The position numbers and the translations under genes are program-made. 64,000 bases of DNA from the NCBI RefSeq assembly GCF_030254645.1, contig NZ_CP116346.1, positions 310,001 to 374,000 on the forward strand, read 5' to 3'. Numbering within the stretch: position 1 is the first letter of the stretch; each line of letters starts with the position of its first letter. The notes beneath the pieces were generated by a model. The model was given only the letters and a program-made list of their open reading frames with translations, made no database searches and was not told the origin of the DNA. This stretch comes from Paucibacter sediminis. GTDB taxonomy: Bacteria; Pseudomonadota; Gammaproteobacteria; Burkholderiales; Burkholderiaceae_C. Shown here piece after piece: positions 26,441-35,291 of the stretch.

Positions 26441-27415
26441 ATGACGGAATTCAAGCGCGCAGCCCTGTTCAGCCTCGGCCTGCTGGCCATGGCCTCGTCC
26501 ATGAGCGCCCAGGCCAGCGGCGGCAGCATCGGTGTCATCCTGCCCGAGAGCTGGCCCAGCAAGGCGCAGGCCGAGGAGATCCGCAACGGCATGCAGCTGG
26601 CCCTCAAGACCTGGCCCTCGCAGCCCGTGCCCACCCTGATCGTGAAGGACAGCGGCTGCGACCCCAAAAAGGCCGAGGCCGCCACCAAGGCGTTGATCGA
26701 GGCCAGGGTGGACGTGGTGCTGGGCAACTGGTGCGAGATCGGCGGCGGCGCCGAGCTGCTCAAGAACGCCGGCATCGGCTTCGTCTCCAGCAATGCCGAA
26801 CGCGTCAAGGGCCTGGAAGGCAGCCAGCTGCAGCTCGGCCGGGTGGAGCTCTACGCGGGCGAGAAGCTGGCGGCCAAGCTGCGCAGCGAGACCGGCCTGC
26901 GCGTCAGCGCCCGCACCAGCTGCTGGATGGATTTCGAGCCCAGCATCTCCGACAAATACGACGCCGTGCTGTGCCCGGTGCTGGCGATCGACAAGGCGCG
27001 CTGGGACCAGGTGGCCGCCACCTACAGCGCCGGCTTCCTCAAGCCCTTCACCGTCTCGGTGGCGCGCGGCTATGCGGCCATGGAGGTGGCGCTGTCCTAT
27101 GTGCGGCGCCTGCGCGGCGGCGCCAAGTCCGGCGCGGCGCTGAAGGACACGCAGAGCATCAGCACCTTGTTCGGCCCCCTGCCCGCGCCCGACGGCGCCA
27201 CGCCGGCCGAGGCCATGCAGCTGGTGTTCGCCGCCAAGCTGCCCAAGCTGGCGCCCAAGCAGGCTGCCGCGGTGGACGAGATCGTCAAGAGCAAGGGCTG
27301 CGGCGGCAAGGCGGCCGGCGCCCACAGCGGCCCCTGGGCCGAGCAGCCCTTCGTGGTGCGCGGCACCGGCGCCGCGGCCGACTGCGCCGCGCCCATCGTC
27401 ACGGCGCAGCGCTGA
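26441..27415 (+). CDS. orphan periplasmic binding protein-like (Peripla_BP_6 type)
   Basis: A 324-residue exported protein with a signal peptide (MTEFKRAALFSLGLLAMASS, cut near AQA). It then follows the type I periplasmic-binding fold: IGVILPESWPSKAQAEEIRNG, KDSGCDPKKAEAATKALIEA and VVLGNWCEIGGGAELLK. It resembles LIV-type receptors, but no permease or ATPase lies nearby. Two cysteines (DSGC, GNWC) and further ones in TSCWMDF and VLCPV may form disulfides. GAGGAG lies upstream of the ATG at 26441. Its 3' end overlaps the convergent hydrolase gene by 17 bases. It may work with a distant transporter or as a sensor subunit. Confidence 0.75.
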   Translation: MTEFKRAALFSLGLLAMASSMSAQASGGSIGVILPESWPSKAQAEEIRNGMQLALKTWPSQPVPTLIVKDSGCDPKKAEAATKALIEARVDVVLGNWCEIGGGAELLKNAGIGFVSSNAERVKGLEGSQLQLGRVELYAGEKLAAKLRSETGLRVSARTSCWMDFEPSISDKYDAVLCPVLAIDKARWDQVAATYSAGFLKPFTVSVARGYAAMEVALSYVRRLRGGAKSGAALKDTQSISTLFGPLPAPDGATPAEAMQLVFAAKLPKLAPKQAAAVDEIVKSKGCGGKAAGAHSGPWAEQPFVVRGTGAAADCAAPIVTAQR

Positions 27416-28769
27416 CGGCCGCCGCCAGCCGCTCGGCGAAGAAGGCCGCGATGTCGGCCTGCATCTGCGGCGTGACGCTGTGCGCTGCGCCCGGATAGAG
27501 CACGAAGCGCGCATCCAGGCCCTGCTCGGCGTAGAGGCGCTGGCTCAGCTGCCAGCGCGCCAGCGGCGTGCTGCCGAAGCGGGCGAAGATCAGCCGCTCG
27601 TCGGCGGCCGAGAAGCTGTCGCGATGCACCACCGCGTCGTTGGCATCCTGGTCGCCCATGTAGATGAAGGCGGCCACCGCCTTCAGCGCGGCCGGGCGCC
27701 AGGCCTCGCCGCTCAGCGCGGCCAGGTCGGCCACGCCCACCGGGTAGTTGAGCGCCACGCCATCGGCCAGCGCCGCCTGTGGCGCCAGCGGCCAGCCGCC
27801 CGGCGAGCCGCTGGCCAGGGCCAGCACGCGCTCGGGATGCAGGAAGGCAAAGCGGTTGACGAAGGAGCCCGAGGCCGAGAAGCCCGACATCAGCAGCCGC
27901 GCCGACAAGACCTGACCCTGCTGCGCCAGGCGCTGGCGGGCATCGTCCACCATCGCCAGCAGCTGGCGGTCGACGCGCTGCCAGGCCGGGTGCGTGGCCA
28001 GCAGGGCGGCGCGGCTGAGCGCTTGCAGGTAGAGGTCATCGGCCTGCGGATCGGCCGGGCGCGGAAACATCGGCACCAGCAGCGGCACGCCCAGGCCCTC
28101 GGCCAGCGCCGCCTGGCGATTCAGCTCGCCGGCGGCGGCGGCGCGCAGCAGCTCCAGCTCGGTGCTCACGAAACCGCTGTTGTTGGGCACCACCAGCAGA
28201 TGCGGCGACTTGATCTGCTGGGGCAGGTAGAGGAAATAGGGCCAGTGGAAGCCGCGCTCGGGGGCCGCGGCACGCTCCTGCACCCGCGCCGCGTCCAGCT
28301 GTGGCAACACCAGCGCCGGCCCCTTCACCCCCAGCAGGGCGAAGCCGCCCTCGCTGGCGCCGGCGTCGAACTCCAGCTCGTAGCGGCCCGGCGGCAGGCG
28401 CCGCTGCAAGCTGGTCTCGCCCTGGCGCGCCGCCCAGCTCAGCAGCGGCGCCTGGCCGGCCGGCCCGCGCAGCGTCAGCTGCGCCTCGCCGCCCTGCACC
28501 GCCAGCCACAGGTGCAGGCGGTGGTCTTCGTCGGAGGGTGGCAGCACCAGGCTGATGCGCGCGGGCGCGCCGCCGCGCCCCTGCAGCCGCAGGCCGTGGG
28601 TCAGGTTGAAACCCTGCTGCACCAGGGCCGCATTGCGCTCGTTGACCTCCTTGCGCAAGGCCTCCAGGGCCGGCGGCGGCGCGGCCGCGGGCGTGGTTTC
28701 GGCCGCCCTTGCATTGCCCAGCGCCAGCCAGGCACAGGCCAGCAAGACCCTGCAGATGGTTGTTCGCAT
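27399..28769 (-). CDS. secreted alpha/beta hydrolase of unknown substrate
   Basis: A 456-residue exported protein with a signal peptide (MRTTICRVLLACAWLALGNA, cut near ARA). Residues 60-160 look like a beta-sandwich module (LWLAVQGGEAQLTLRGPAG, LPPGRYELEFDAG). An alpha/beta-hydrolase domain follows with nucleophile elbow GFSASGSF, a likely acid in MGDQDANDAV and base His in PGAAHSVTP. This resembles poly-hydroxybutyrate depolymerase or feruloyl-esterase folds in general architecture, but I do not recognise a specific family. It carries a copy of the dispersed 14-base word at 27905. Confidence 0.7.
   Translation of the reverse strand: MRTTICRVLLACAWLALGNARAAETTPAAAPPPALEALRKEVNERNAALVQQGFNLTHGLRLQGRGGAPARISLVLPPSDEDHRLHLWLAVQGGEAQLTLRGPAGQAPLLSWAARQGETSLQRRLPPGRYELEFDAGASEGGFALLGVKGPALVLPQLDAARVQERAAAPERGFHWPYFLYLPQQIKSPHLLVVPNNSGFVSTELELLRAAAAGELNRQAALAEGLGVPLLVPMFPRPADPQADDLYLQALSRAALLATHPAWQRVDRQLLAMVDDARQRLAQQGQVLSARLLMSGFSASGSFVNRFAFLHPERVLALASGSPGGWPLAPQAALADGVALNYPVGVADLAALSGEAWRPAALKAVAAFIYMGDQDANDAVVHRDSFSAADERLIFARFGSTPLARWQLSQRLYAEQGLDARFVLYPGAAHSVTPQMQADIAAFFAERLAAAVSAAP
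27905..27918 (-). repeat. copy of dispersed 14-base word (13 of 14 bases)
   Basis: The plus strand reads ACAAGACCTGACCC. On the coding minus strand it encodes GQVL with GGT CAG GTC TTG, the same non-preferred codons as the copies in the DUF2339 and DUF3999 genes. Confidence 0.55.
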
Positions 28770-28828
28770 CCTCTCCCCTTCGTCTTGGTGTGCAGGCGCG
28801 CATGCTAGGGCCTACCTACACTCTAGGC

Positions 28829-29326
28829 ATGAGTGAATCCGATACCCAGCAAGATCCCGACGCCGCCATCAACGAGCCCCGCCTCTGGCGCGACCGCGGC
28901 TGGACCGCCCAGGTCATCAAGAACGAGGACGACGAGGGCTGGGCCGTGGCCATGTACAAGGCCGGCGAGGCCGAGCCGGCCCTGGTGGGCCCCTGGACCA
29001 TGGGCCGCGACAAGAAGAACCCCAAGCCCCTGGACGTGAATGCCTTCAACACCCTGGTGAAGACCGCCAGCGAGGTGATACGCCGCCACGAGCAGGCCCT
29101 GTATGCCCAGCTGCACCGCGAGCTCAAGCTGGACAGCGAGGCCGGCCGCCTGCTCGTCACCCTGGACATCGTGCCCGACGAGGAGGCGCCGCATGCGCTG
29201 CTGGCGGCCTTCGACGCCGCCGGCGAGCGCCTCGCCCAGGTGCGCGTGGCGCCGGGCTTCAAGCTCAGCCAGGCCAGCGCCGCGGCCTGGGTGGAGGCGG
29301 GCTTCGAGCGCCCGCGTTCGTCTTGA
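28829..29326 (+). CDS. hypothetical cytosolic protein
   Basis: A 165-residue acidic soluble protein without signal or membrane segments. Features are an N-terminal NEPRLWRDRGWTAQVIKNEDDEGWAVAMYKAGE stretch, which looks like a small beta module, and a charged helical middle (TLVKTASEVIRRHEQALYAQLHREL). ATG at 28829 is chosen because sequence upstream is intergenic-like. The composition and opening look like a conserved betaproteobacterial hypothetical, but I cannot name it. It stands between a secreted hydrolase and the PHA synthase with its own short leader. Confidence 0.7.
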   Translation: MSESDTQQDPDAAINEPRLWRDRGWTAQVIKNEDDEGWAVAMYKAGEAEPALVGPWTMGRDKKNPKPLDVNAFNTLVKTASEVIRRHEQALYAQLHRELKLDSEAGRLLVTLDIVPDEEAPHALLAAFDAAGERLAQVRVAPGFKLSQASAAAWVEAGFERPRSS

Positions 29327-29390
29327 TGGAACTCAAGCCCGGCTGAGGCGCGGCGTTCCAGAATAGGTCGTTGTCACTTGGTGAAACTCC

Positions 29391-31121
29391 ATGACCGAGA
29401 CCCCCACCCAACGCCTGGACCGCGTGCTGCATGCGGCCGCCGCCCCGCTCACCGGCGGGCTTTCGCCGGTCTCGTTGGCGCTGGCCATGGCGGACTGGGG
29501 CTGGCATCTGGGCGTCTCGCCGGGCCGCCAGCTGGAGCTGGCCGCGCTGGCCGCGCAGCTGGGCGCCGACACCCTGCGGCAGCACGATGGCGCGGCCGAG
29601 GGCGGCGCCGGCGCGCGTGACGACGACCCGCGCTTTCGCCACGAGGCCTGGGCCGCCTGGCCCTACAGCCAGCTGCGCGCCGGCTTTCGCAATGCCGAGG
29701 CCTTCTGGCGCGAGGCCGCCCGCGTGCCGGGCATGAGCGCCCACCATGCCGAGATGACGCAGTTCTTCGCCAAGCAATGGCTCGCCATGCTGGCGCCGGC
29801 CAACTGGCTGCTCAGCAACCCGGTGGTGCTGAACGATGCGGTCGAATCGCAGGGCGCGCACCTGGCCCAGGGCCTGCGGCATTGGCTGGCGGATGCCAGC
29901 GGCACGGCCGCGCCGCCGCCCAGCGTCCGGGTCGGCCAGGACGTGGCCGTCACGCCCGGCAAGGTGGTGCACCGCAACCGGCTGATCGAGCTGATCCGCT
30001 ACGAGGCGCAGAGCGACAAGGTGCATGCCGCGCCGCTCTTCATCCTGCCCTCGTGGATCATGAAGTACTACATCCTCGACCTCTCGCCGCACAACTCGCT
30101 GGTGCGCTACCTGGTCGAGCAGGGCCACACCGTGTACATGGTGTCCTGGCGCAATCCGGACGCCAGCGACCACGAGCTCGGCATGGACGACTACCTGAGC
30201 CTGGGCGTGCTGGACGCGCTGCGGGCGATCGGCACGCTCAGCCCCAAGGGCGTCGGCGTGCAGGCGATGGGCTATTGCCTGGGCGGCACCCTGCTGGCGA
30301 TCGCCGCGGCGGCGCTGGCGCGCGCCGGCAGCGCGCCCCTGCTCGGCTATCAAGACCTGCCCCCGCTCAAGACCCTCAGCCTGCTGGCGGCGCAGACCGA
30401 CTTCTCCGAGCCCGGCGAGCTGGGCCTCTTCATCGACGAGAGCCAGATCGGCCTGCTGGACAACCTGACGCGCGGCAAGGGCTATCTGAGCGGCAAGCAG
30501 ATGGCGGGTTCCTTCCAGTTCCTGCATTCGCGCGACCTGGTCTGGACGCGGCGCATGCGCGAGTACCTGATGGGCGAGCGCGAACAGCAGAGCGATCTGA
30601 TGGCCTGGAACGCCGATGCCACCCGCATGCCGGCGCGCATGCACCACGAGTACCTCACCTCGCTCTACCTGCACAACGCGCTGGCCGCCAGCAGCTACCG
30701 CGTCAACAGCCATGCGGTCTCGCTGAGCGAGCTGCGCATGCCCGTCTTCATGGTGGGCACCGAGCGCGACCATGTCTCGCCCTGGCGCTCGGTCTACAAG
30801 CTGCACCACCTCTGCGAGGCCGAGATCACCTTCGCGCTCGCCAGCGGCGGCCACAACGCCGGCATCGTCTCTCCGCCCGGCCCGCACGACCAACATCCGC
30901 ACCGCGGCTACCGCATCGCCAGCCGGCCCGCCCATGGCGCCTGGCTGGACGCCGACGACTGGCTGGCGCAGGCGCACCCGCACGAGGGCTCCTGGTGGCC
31001 CGCCTGGGCGCAATGGCTGGGCCGGCATGGCGGGCGCAAGCAGGCCGCCACGCCCATCCCGGCGCGCGCGGTGCTGGCCGACGCGCCCGGCAGCTATGTG
31101 ATGCAGCGCTACAGCGACTGA
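29391..31121 (+). CDS. phaC: class I-type poly(R)-hydroxyalkanoic acid synthase
   Basis: A 576-residue PHA polymerase that polymerises hydroxyacyl-CoA on the surface of cytosolic granules. The N-terminal PhaC_N region has DPRFRHEAWAAWPYSQLRAGF and NPVVLNDAVESQG. The alpha/beta-hydrolase core has ILPSWIMKYYILDLSP and SWRNPDASDHELGMDDYL. The lipase-like box is GYCLGG with nucleophile Cys296, the aspartate lies in GTERDHVSPW and the histidine in ASGGHNAG. Length fits class I or II. No phaA or phaB lies beside it, so it may be a second synthase. A phasin and a patatin-like lipase lie 30 kb away. Confidence 0.85.
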   Translation: MTETPTQRLDRVLHAAAAPLTGGLSPVSLALAMADWGWHLGVSPGRQLELAALAAQLGADTLRQHDGAAEGGAGARDDDPRFRHEAWAAWPYSQLRAGFRNAEAFWREAARVPGMSAHHAEMTQFFAKQWLAMLAPANWLLSNPVVLNDAVESQGAHLAQGLRHWLADASGTAAPPPSVRVGQDVAVTPGKVVHRNRLIELIRYEAQSDKVHAAPLFILPSWIMKYYILDLSPHNSLVRYLVEQGHTVYMVSWRNPDASDHELGMDDYLSLGVLDALRAIGTLSPKGVGVQAMGYCLGGTLLAIAAAALARAGSAPLLGYQDLPPLKTLSLLAAQTDFSEPGELGLFIDESQIGLLDNLTRGKGYLSGKQMAGSFQFLHSRDLVWTRRMREYLMGEREQQSDLMAWNADATRMPARMHHEYLTSLYLHNALAASSYRVNSHAVSLSELRMPVFMVGTERDHVSPWRSVYKLHHLCEAEITFALASGGHNAGIVSPPGPHDQHPHRGYRIASRPAHGAWLDADDWLAQAHPHEGSWWPAWAQWLGRHGGRKQAATPIPARAVLADAPGSYVMQRYSD

Positions 31122-31154
31122 GAGGCACATCACCGGCTGGCTTAGCATGCGGGC

Positions 31155-33188
31155 ATGATCCAACGCCTGCTCCTCGCCGCCTGCCTCCTGCTCCCCCAGT
31201 TGCCCGCCCGGGCCGAGCCCCACGCCCTGGGGCCGGCCGACATCGCGCAGCTGCGCGAGATCGGCGATGCCCAGATCTCGCCCGACGGCGCCTGGGTGGC
31301 CTACACGCTGCGCCGGCAGGACCTCGACAAGGACCAGCAGCTCACCGATCTGTGGATCAGCCGCAGCGACGGCAGCCGCAGCCTGCAGCTGACGCAGGGC
31401 GGCGACGTCGAGGGCAAGCCGCGCTGGAGCCCGGACGCGCGCCGCATCGCCTTCCTGGCCAAGCGCGGCGCCGACGAGGCGGCACGCAAGCATGCCCAGC
31501 TCTGGCAGATCGCGCTGGAGGGCGGCGAGGCGCAGCCGCTCACCAGCCTGAAGACCGGGGTGGCCGACTTCCAATGGGCGCCCGACGGCCAGCGCCTGCT
31601 GCTGGTGCTGGACGATGCCGACCCGGCCGACGAGCCCGAGCTGCTGGAGGGCTGGAAGCGCAAGACCCGCCCGCCCATCGTGATCGACCGCTTCCACTTC
31701 AAGCAGGACCGCGAGGGCTATCTGGGGCCGCAGCGCCAGCACCTCTATCTGTTCGAGCCGGCCGGCGCCAGGCTCACGCCGCTGACGCGCGGCGAGTTCG
31801 GCGAGTCCAAGCCGGCCTGGTCGCCCGACGGCCGGCAGATCGCCTTCCTCAGCCCGCGCATGGCCGAGCGCGAGCGCAGCGAGGCCACCGGCCTCTATGT
31901 GATGGAGGCCCGGGCCGACGCGCCGGCGCGCGAGCTGATCGCCAACTTCAGCACCGACGAGGACGCCTACCCGGCCTGGAGCCCGGATGGCCGCCAGCTC
32001 GCCGTGCTGATGGGCGACGAGGGGCGCTGGTCGGCCTACCAGCGCTGGCGCCTTGCGACCGTGCCCACCGTGGCGGCCGCGGGCGGCGCGCCGCGCATCC
32101 TGACGCAGGCGCTGGACCGCGGCCTGCAGGCGCGCTTTGCCTGGGCGCCCGATGGCGCCAGCCTCTACGCCAGCGTGGACGACGACGGCGCCGCCTGGCT
32201 GGCGCGCGTCGGCCTGGACGGCAAGGTCGAGAAACTCAGCGACGGGCGCCGCAGCGTGAGCGGCCTGAGCATCGCCGCCAAGGGCCAGATCGCCCTGCTC
32301 GCCAGCACGGCCAAGCAGCCGCCCGAGCTGCAGCTGCTGCAGCCGGCGGCGCCGGCCAGGCTGCTGCCCCTCACCCGGCACAACGCCTGGGCGGCCGAGG
32401 TGCGTTGGGGGCGCAGCGATGACTTCGCCTCACGCAGCGCCGACGGCACCGAGGTGCACGGCCTCATCAGCTACCCGCCCGAGTACCAGCCCGGGCGGCG
32501 CTACCCCACCCTGCTGCTGATCCATGGCGGGCCCAACGGCCAGGACGGTCACAGCCTGGCGGGGCGCGACCTCTTGCGCGAGGAACTCTGCGCCGCCGGC
32601 TATGTGGTGCTGCAGGTCAACTACCGCGGCAGCAGCGGCCGTGGCGACGCCTACCAGCGCGCCATCTATGCCGACTGGGTCAACAAGGAGGTGCTGGACC
32701 TGCAGGGCGCGGTGGACTGGGCCGTCGGCCAGGGCATCGCCGACCCGGCGCGCCTGGGCGTGGGCGGCTGGAGCTATGGCGGCATCCTCACCAATGCGCT
32801 GATCGCCGCCGACACGCGCTTCAAGGCGGCGGTGGCCGGCGCCGGCAGCGCCAACCAGCTGGCCATGTTCGGCACCGACCAGTACGCCGTGCAGTACGAG
32901 CGCGAGCTGGGTGCGCCCTGGCGCAACCCGGCGCTGTGGCTGAAGGTGTCGGCGCCCTTCTTCAATGCCGAGCGCATCAAGACCCCCACCCTCTTCATGG
33001 GCGGGGAGCTCGACTTCAACGTCCCGATCTCGGGCAGCGAGCAGATGTACCTGGCGCTCAAGACCCTCGGCGTGGAGACCCAGCTGGTGATCTACCCCGG
33101 CGAGTTCCACGGCATCAGCAAGCCCAGCTACGAGCGCGACGTGTCGGCGCGCTTCCGGGCCTGGTTCGACCGCTACCTCAAGCCCTGA
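31155..33188 (+). CDS. S9 family prolyl-oligopeptidase-type peptidase
   Basis: A 677-residue exported serine peptidase (signal peptide MIQRLLLAACLLLPQLPARA). An N-terminal beta-propeller carries TolB/WD-like repeats (ISPDGAWVAYT, WSPDARRIAFL, WAPDGQRLLLV, WSPDGRQIAFL, WSPDGRQLAVL). The C-terminal alpha/beta-hydrolase domain has the catalytic triad GGWSYGG (Ser540), GGELDFNVP (Asp620) and GEFHGI (His652). The arrangement fits the dipeptidyl-peptidase/acylaminoacyl-peptidase subfamilies. It probably degrades peptides in the periplasm. The last 11 bases overlap the convergent methyltransferase gene. Confidence 0.9.
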   Translation: MIQRLLLAACLLLPQLPARAEPHALGPADIAQLREIGDAQISPDGAWVAYTLRRQDLDKDQQLTDLWISRSDGSRSLQLTQGGDVEGKPRWSPDARRIAFLAKRGADEAARKHAQLWQIALEGGEAQPLTSLKTGVADFQWAPDGQRLLLVLDDADPADEPELLEGWKRKTRPPIVIDRFHFKQDREGYLGPQRQHLYLFEPAGARLTPLTRGEFGESKPAWSPDGRQIAFLSPRMAERERSEATGLYVMEARADAPARELIANFSTDEDAYPAWSPDGRQLAVLMGDEGRWSAYQRWRLATVPTVAAAGGAPRILTQALDRGLQARFAWAPDGASLYASVDDDGAAWLARVGLDGKVEKLSDGRRSVSGLSIAAKGQIALLASTAKQPPELQLLQPAAPARLLPLTRHNAWAAEVRWGRSDDFASRSADGTEVHGLISYPPEYQPGRRYPTLLLIHGGPNGQDGHSLAGRDLLREELCAAGYVVLQVNYRGSSGRGDAYQRAIYADWVNKEVLDLQGAVDWAVGQGIADPARLGVGGWSYGGILTNALIAADTRFKAAVAGAGSANQLAMFGTDQYAVQYERELGAPWRNPALWLKVSAPFFNAERIKTPTLFMGGELDFNVPISGSEQMYLALKTLGVETQLVIYPGEFHGISKPSYERDVSARFRAWFDRYLKP

Positions 33189-33987
33189 GCTTGGTCGCGG
33201 TGATGACCTGGAAGTTGCCGAAGAACAGGGTGCGGCGCTCGCAGTGGAGGCCGCCCATGGCCTCCAGCTGGCGCAGCGGGTCATGGGTGCTCCACAGCGC
33301 CAGGCCGAGCGGCTCGAAGACCTTGAAGTAGGCCCAGCTGAGGGTGCGCAGCACCCAGGGATCGGGCTTGTGGAACTCGGCCAGGTAGAGCGTGCCGCCG
33401 GGCGCCAGCACGCGCACCGCCTCCTTCAGCACCTGGCCCTTGAGCTCGTGCGGCAGCTCGTGCAGCAGGAAGAACAGCACATTGGCCGCCACCGAGGCGT
33501 CCGGCAGCTGCAGGGTGTTGGCGTCCTGCTGGTGGAAGGCCAGCCGGCCCGCATAGGGCTGCAGCTTGCGTTGCGCATTGAGCAGCTCGTTCTCGATGAT
33601 GTCGATGATCTGCACCTCGCTGGCGCCCGCGCCCAGCGCCGCCTTGACGACGCGCGGCATTACATTGCCGAAGGCGCAGGAGGTGATCAGCACCGGCTGG
33701 CCGCGCAGCTCGCTGCGGCGCAGGCGCTGGGTGATGGTGGAGACCAGGCGGTCGTACTGGAACAGCAGGATCGCCGCGATGATGGGCTGGAAGTCCACCA
33801 GCCGTATCAGCCGCATGTTCGAGTAGATCGGATAGACATGGCCGTCCGCGCGCGGCAGCACGCCGAAGAACACCTTGCCGACGCCGCGCGCAATCAGCGC
33901 GCCGCGCGTCACCGTGAAGAAGAACAGCGCCACGCTGCCAAGCACCAGGGCCGCCGACATGGCGGTGGGAAGAATCCAGTTGCTCAC
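33178..33987 (-). CDS. membrane-anchored methyltransferase-like protein resembling RquA
   Basis: A 269-residue protein with an N-terminal transmembrane helix (about 8-28) and a class I methyltransferase-like domain. Motif I is degenerate (VLITSCAFGNVMP instead of VLDLGCGTG), followed by VQIIDIIENELLNAQRKL and FFLLHELPHELKGQVLKEA. From memory these match the unusual RquA family, which makes rhodoquinone by replacing a methoxy group of ubiquinone with an amine. The N-terminal anchor and the YSNMRLIRLVDFQPIIAAILLFQY segment also recall RquA, though the fit is not complete. It could be an RquA paralogue with another quinone- or lipid-related role. The start ATG is at 33987. Confidence 0.6.
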   Translation of the reverse strand: MSNWILPTAMSAALVLGSVALFFFTVTRGALIARGVGKVFFGVLPRADGHVYPIYSNMRLIRLVDFQPIIAAILLFQYDRLVSTITQRLRRSELRGQPVLITSCAFGNVMPRVVKAALGAGASEVQIIDIIENELLNAQRKLQPYAGRLAFHQQDANTLQLPDASVAANVLFFLLHELPHELKGQVLKEAVRVLAPGGTLYLAEFHKPDPWVLRTLSWAYFKVFEPLGLALWSTHDPLRQLEAMGGLHCERRTLFFGNFQVITATKLRA

Positions 33988-34123
33988 AATGCCCCCGAAT
34001 GGCCGGGGTCGCGCGCCACAGGGCGCCGCTCACAAAGCCCCGACCTGGCTTGATTGGCGCACCGCAGCATCCGGCTGTCCTTGCTCAAGATCAACCGGCA
34101 CGCCGCACCGCTACCATGCGCGC

Positions 34124-34651
34124 ATGTTCATCAGCAACACCCTGCTGCCGGCGCTCCTCGCCACGCTCACCACGCTCGCATCGATGGCCCCGGCGCGGGC
34201 CACGCCGGGCGAGGTGCCGGTGGGCCAGCCGCTGCGCGAGGCCCGGCTGCAAGGCCTCAACGGCCCGCCGCGCGCGCTCTCGGCCTACCGCGGCAAGCCG
34301 CTCATCATCAACGTCTGGGCCAGCTGGTGCGGCCCCTGCCGGCAGGAAATGGCCTCGCTGGAGCGCCTGGCCTGGCGCGAGGACCTGGGCCCCTTCGCGG
34401 TGATCGGCATCTCCACCGACGACGAGCGCGACAAGGCGCTGGCCTTTCTGAAGCAGAGCAATGCCAGCTTCAACCATTACCTCGACCGGCAGCTGGAGAT
34501 GGAGCACATGCTGGGCGCCACGCGCCTGCCGCTGACGGTGCTGGTCGATGCCCGGGGCAAGGTGCTGCACAAGATCTATGGCGCGCGCGCCTGGGACGAG
34601 GCCGAGGCGCTGGCGCTGATACGCCGCAGCTTCGGCACGGGCATGCGCTGA
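34124..34651 (+). CDS. TlpA-family thioredoxin-like protein
   Basis: A 175-residue exported thiol-disulfide oxidoreductase (signal peptide near residues 1-27, cut after ARA). The thioredoxin fold carries WASWCGPC with Cys69 and Cys72 and a later cis-proline in RLPLTVLVD. It resembles TlpA/ResA proteins that reduce periplasmic disulfides, for example in cytochrome c assembly. No ccm genes lie nearby, so its client is unknown. ATG at 34124 begins the signal peptide; the open frame upstream covers the region facing the methyltransferase gene. Confidence 0.85.
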   Translation: MFISNTLLPALLATLTTLASMAPARATPGEVPVGQPLREARLQGLNGPPRALSAYRGKPLIINVWASWCGPCRQEMASLERLAWREDLGPFAVIGISTDDERDKALAFLKQSNASFNHYLDRQLEMEHMLGATRLPLTVLVDARGKVLHKIYGARAWDEAEALALIRRSFGTGMR

Positions 34652-34732
34652 TGCGCTGACTTGACGCAGCGCAAACCGCGCCGGCCGGGCAAGCGAAGAA
34701 TCGAGCCCAGATCAACCCGCTGGAGTACGGTC

Positions 34733-35269
34733 ATGGCTGCATTGGTGAAGGGCAAGTCGCGCCCCGCTCGCGATCGCGTCGAACTGGTGGACCCGTTTGC
34801 GGTGCTCGACCAGACCCACCGCGAGGTGCTGACCCAGCTGCAGGCGCTGCAGGGGCTGATGCCGCGGCTGGAGAGCTACAACGTCGACGATGCCGCGCGC
34901 GCGATCGCCCGCGGCGCGGTGGACTTCTTCGGCCACCACGCGCGCCAGCACCATGCCGACGAGGAGAAGCGCGTCTTCCCCGATCTGCTCAACAGCGGCG
35001 ACGAGGCCTTGTGCCAGCAGGTGCTGCGCCTGCAGCAGGACCATGGCTGGCTGGAGGAGGACTGGCTGGAGCTGGGCCCGATGCTGGCCGAGATCGCCGA
35101 TGGCCAGGTGGGCGTGGACCTGGAGAGCCTGCGCCATGCGCTGGAGGTGTTCGGCGCGCTCTACCACGAGCATATTTCGCTCGAGGAAGGCTTCATCTAT
35201 CCAGAGGCCAAGCGCCGCGCCGCCGCCGCGCAGACCGCTCGCGAACAACGGCTGGCGACGGGGGGCTGA
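34733..35269 (+). CDS. hemerythrin HHE domain-containing protein
   Basis: A 178-residue four-helix protein with iron-ligand-like residues spaced as in HHE cation-binding proteins: His in LDQTHREVL, HHARQHHADEE, QQDHGWLEEDW and the EHISLEEGFIYP motif. Such proteins bind a di-iron centre and respond to oxygen, nitric oxide or damaged iron-sulfur clusters. ATG at 34733 has GGAG eight bases upstream. It lies between a TlpA-like gene and a RIO-type kinase gene, with 22 bases to the latter. Its exact role is unknown. Confidence 0.8.
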   Translation: MAALVKGKSRPARDRVELVDPFAVLDQTHREVLTQLQALQGLMPRLESYNVDDAARAIARGAVDFFGHHARQHHADEEKRVFPDLLNSGDEALCQQVLRLQQDHGWLEEDWLELGPMLAEIADGQVGVDLESLRHALEVFGALYHEHISLEEGFIYPEAKRRAAAAQTAREQRLATGG

Positions 35270-35291
35270 GCCCGCAGCGCAGAATGGGGGC

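Noticed and set aside
29265-32381. Long open frame on the minus strand opposite the PHA synthase and S9 peptidase
   Set aside because: Same reasoning: both plus-strand proteins are complete and recognisable.
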